A stretch of DNA of 53,313 nucleotides from Bryobacterales bacterium (GTDB lineage Bacteria > Acidobacteriota > Terriglobia > Bryobacterales > UBA6623): contig JAPPLB010000101.1 in the NCBI GenBank assembly GCA_028819575.1, positions 1-53,313 of the forward strand, given 5' to 3'. The notes under the pieces were generated by a model. The model saw nothing but the letters and a program-made list of their open reading frames with translations, was not told where the DNA came from and searched no databases. The position numbers were made by a program, and so were the translations under genes. Shown here in pieces: positions 51,406 through 53,313 of the stretch (the first letter of the stretch is position 1; each line of letters starts with the position of its first letter).

Positions 51406-52713
51406 ATGATGCGACCCGGGTTGTTCCACCGTCGCGCTCCCCTCGTCCTGATCCCATTCGTTACGCTCGCCCTTTCAGCACAGGTTGCGTTGCTGAATGA
51501 CTCCGATCCGAAACGACGCGCAGAGGCTGCGAGAAAGACAGGCAAGGAAGGGACGCCGCAGGACATCCCCGCCCTTGCCGAGTTGCTCGACGACCCGGTC
51601 ACGGAAGTGCGGGCCGAGGCGGTCGGGGCGATCTTGCGTCTCGACACCCAAGAAAGTCTCGAACCCCTGATGCGGGCGACCCGAGACGCCACGCCCGCGA
51701 TCCAGGCGATGGCGGTAGACGGGCTGGTCAACTTCTACTATCCGGGCTACGTGAAGAGCGGCTGGAGCGCCTCTCTGAAGGCGTTCGGGTCGGATATCAA
51801 GGGGCGCTTCACGGAGCCGGAGCCAAAGGTCGTCGAAGCCTATATTCAGAGCCAGGTGTCGGCGGACGTCGTTCGAGCCATCAGCCGGCTGATTGCCGGC
51901 GGCACAAGCATCGAGTCGCGAGCGAATGCGGCGAGGGCCCTTGGCGTGCTGCTAGGCAAGCAGGGCATGTCTCAACTCGTCGAAGGCTTGCGGGCCAAGG
52001 ACCAGGTCATCATTGTCGAGTGCATTCGTTCGATCCGCAAGATCGGCGATACCCAGGTGGGTCCCGAACTGGTCTTTCTGGTCCGCGACCCCGACGAGGA
52101 CGTGCAGTACGAAACGGCGCGCACGATGGGTCAACTGAAGGTGCAGGAAGCGACGCCGGAGCTGGTCACCCTGCTCAACAGAAGTCCCAGGAAGAGAATC
52201 CGCAGAGAGGCCCTGATCGCCATTGCGAAGATCAGCGACCCGCAACAACGCATGCTGTTTCACACCTACCTGCGGGACAAGGATCGGCAGCTTCGCGCGG
52301 CCGCCGCCGAAGGTCTCGGAAGGCTGGGCAATCGCGAGGACCTGCCGATGATTCTCGATGCCTTCGCCAGGGAAAAGAGCGAGTCGGCGCGTTTGTCGAT
52401 GGCCTTCGCCGCGGTAGACCTGGGCGATATGAGTTTCCTGACGTATCTCTTCGACGGGCTGAACTCGAGTTTTCACCGGCTCGAAGCGAGGCCCTTCCTG
52501 ATCGAGTTGTCACGCGACGCGGAGATCCTGCAGCAGCTCTACAAACCTCTCACCATGGGCTCCAACGATCAGAAGAAACACATCGCCTACATTGTCGCCA
52601 TCAACGGAAACAAGGAGAGCATGCCGTACCTCGAGAAGCTTATCCATGATCCGGATGACAGCGTGGCGCAACAAGCCATGCTCGCGCTCAAGAACCTGCA
52701 GGCGCGGTTCTGA
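51406..52713 (+). CDS. Exported HEAT-repeat protein
   Basis: A 435-residue protein with a short hydrophobic N-terminus ('PLVLIPFVTLALSAQVALL') and at least six HEAT/PBS-lyase-like helical repeats from about residue 45, for example 'DIPALAELLDDPVTEVRAEA', 'QVGPELVFLVRDPDEDVQYE', 'RQLRAAAAEGLGRLGNRE' and 'PYLEKLIHDPDDSVAQQAML'. Such repeats make protein-binding scaffolds; no catalytic motif is seen. It lies 67 bases after mqnD and may be in the same transcription unit. Confidence 0.85.
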   Translation: MMRPGLFHRRAPLVLIPFVTLALSAQVALLNDSDPKRRAEAARKTGKEGTPQDIPALAELLDDPVTEVRAEAVGAILRLDTQESLEPLMRATRDATPAIQAMAVDGLVNFYYPGYVKSGWSASLKAFGSDIKGRFTEPEPKVVEAYIQSQVSADVVRAISRLIAGGTSIESRANAARALGVLLGKQGMSQLVEGLRAKDQVIIVECIRSIRKIGDTQVGPELVFLVRDPDEDVQYETARTMGQLKVQEATPELVTLLNRSPRKRIRREALIAIAKISDPQQRMLFHTYLRDKDRQLRAAAAEGLGRLGNREDLPMILDAFAREKSESARLSMAFAAVDLGDMSFLTYLFDGLNSSFHRLEARPFLIELSRDAEILQQLYKPLTMGSNDQKKHIAYIVAINGNKESMPYLEKLIHDPDDSVAQQAMLALKNLQARF

Positions 52714-52738
52714 AGCCGCTGCTCGGGGATCGAGCGGC

Positions 52739-52902
52739 CAGCCTGCATTTCACGCAACCTTACGGCCGAAGCGCAAGAGAACAAAGGCCGTGATTCGTGT
52801 GGAAAACCGGAAAGGCCGTGTTGCCGGGGCCAAGCGGTCGCGGCTCGTCCTGACAGCCTTCTCACACGCTTCGCGTGGCAACGCGGTGAGAAATGCAGGT
52901 CA
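52739..52902 (+). repeat. R1 repeat, degenerate copy
   Basis: Left end CAGCCTGCATTTCACGCAAC, then GGCCGAAGCGCAAGAG, GGCCGTGATTCGTGTGG, CGGCTCGTCCTGACAGCC, and the right end GCGGTGAGAAATGCAGGTCA. The last three bases (TCA) are the stop of the small minus-strand gene. It is more diverged than the 183-bp copies. Confidence 0.8.
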
Positions 52903-53106
52903 GCGCCGCCGCTGCTTTTGCTGACCGACGCGAATCTTGCTCTGTGCGGCTCTCGTCTCTTGCAACGCCTTCCAATCGAAGCGGTTGGCGGCGTCTTTCA
53001 GATAGGCCTTGACATCGGCGTTCTTGGGGAGCACGGCGACGAGGGTGGCGTAGTCGGTCCCGTTCGGGTTCTTGATCCGGTATCGTTTTGCGTTCGGGAT
53101 CGCCAT
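52900..53106 (-). CDS. Small hypothetical basic protein
   Basis: A 68-residue protein with no recognised family: 'MAIPNAKRYRIKNPNGTDYA', 'TLVAVLPKNADVKAYLKDA', and a very basic C-terminus 'IRVGQQKQRRR'. The TGA stop coincides with the last three bases of an R1 repeat. ATG 53106 is chosen; an in-frame GTG at 53124 would add six residues. Coding status is plausible but not proven. Confidence 0.5.
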   Translation of the reverse strand: MAIPNAKRYRIKNPNGTDYATLVAVLPKNADVKAYLKDAANRFDWKALQETRAAQSKIRVGQQKQRRR

Positions 53107-53212
53107 GAGTTCCCACTGTAACACAGAGGTTTTCGCAGGGACTTCACCGCAGAAACCGAGCCTTGCTGTTGGCCTGCATGGCTCACCATCTTGTACGTGG
53201 CAAGGCAGGGGT

Positions 53213-53313
53213 TAACCTGCATTTCTCACCACCCGACGGTCGAAGCACACGATATGACCGCCAGGACTTCGTTGCGCTTGCTTGCCGTGCTCAACGTACT
53301 GTTCAAGTACGCC
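53213..53313 (+). repeat. R1 repeat, left part only (cut by window end)
   Basis: The left 101 bases of R1, starting TAACCTGCATTTCTCACCAC and ending GTTCAAGTACGCC. It breaks at the same internal point where the copy at the window start begins, and the last ten bases equal the first ten of the window. Just before it (53172-53212) GGCCTGCATGGCTCACCAT looks like another decayed R1 end. Confidence 0.88.

Overview
The window is GC-rich chromosomal DNA, most likely from a member of the Acidobacteriota. I infer this from the combination of an acidobacterial-type VWFA-related secreted protein (5.5 kb), two tandem Oar-like TonB-dependent receptors with an N-terminal carboxypeptidase-regulatory-like domain (24.4-32 kb), CocE/NonD hydrolases, a DUF1570-like gluzincin, and MqnD of the futalosine menaquinone route. 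No rRNA, tRNA, CRISPR array, phage genes or transposase gene was seen. Both window ends lie inside copies of the same dispersed repeat, so the piece looks like a contig broken at repeats.

Layout. 0-17 kb is a compact block: CocE hydrolase, purA, moeA-moaC (molybdenum cofactor), a VWFA protein, a phospho-sugar mutase, a yacL-ispD-ispF operon (MEP isoprenoid pathway), a bicupin, and a three-gene exporter (MacB-like ATPase, large FtsX-type permease, HlyD adaptor). 17-24 kb holds a PHP/DUF3604-like gene broken by an in-frame TGA, a second CocE hydrolase, and a ribose-type ABC transporter (binding protein and permease, no ATPase gene). 24-37 kb is the accessory part: two tandem TonB receptors, two damaged toxin-antitoxin loci, a yqgE gene with a 328-bp duplicated 3' segment flanking a NYN-domain gene, and a Gfo/Idh/MocA oxidoreductase. 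37-53 kb returns to metabolism: apaH, a metallopeptidase-TPR protein, an ICMT-like methyltransferase, an SDR, pta, DUF3891, a xylose isomerase-like protein, ndk, sucCD, trpD, a VapC toxin preceded by an apparent chimeric antitoxin, a degenerate receiver domain, mqnD and a HEAT-repeat protein.

The most unusual content is repetitive. R1 is a 183-bp TA-flanked element with 20-bp perfect terminal inverted repeats in its two best copies; a base pair in these repeats changes on both arms between copies. It occurs seven or eight times, all from 17 kb onward except the fragment at the window start. At three gene ends the stop codon is exactly the terminal trinucleotide of R1. R2 (about 100 bp) sits at the 3' ends of minus-strand genes, supplies TGA stops, and in one copy is translated as an interdomain linker. 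R3 is a direct repeat bracketing a relBE locus and truncating its toxin. Three toxin-antitoxin loci show three different kinds of damage or rearrangement.

All functions are read from motifs by eye; no database search was run.
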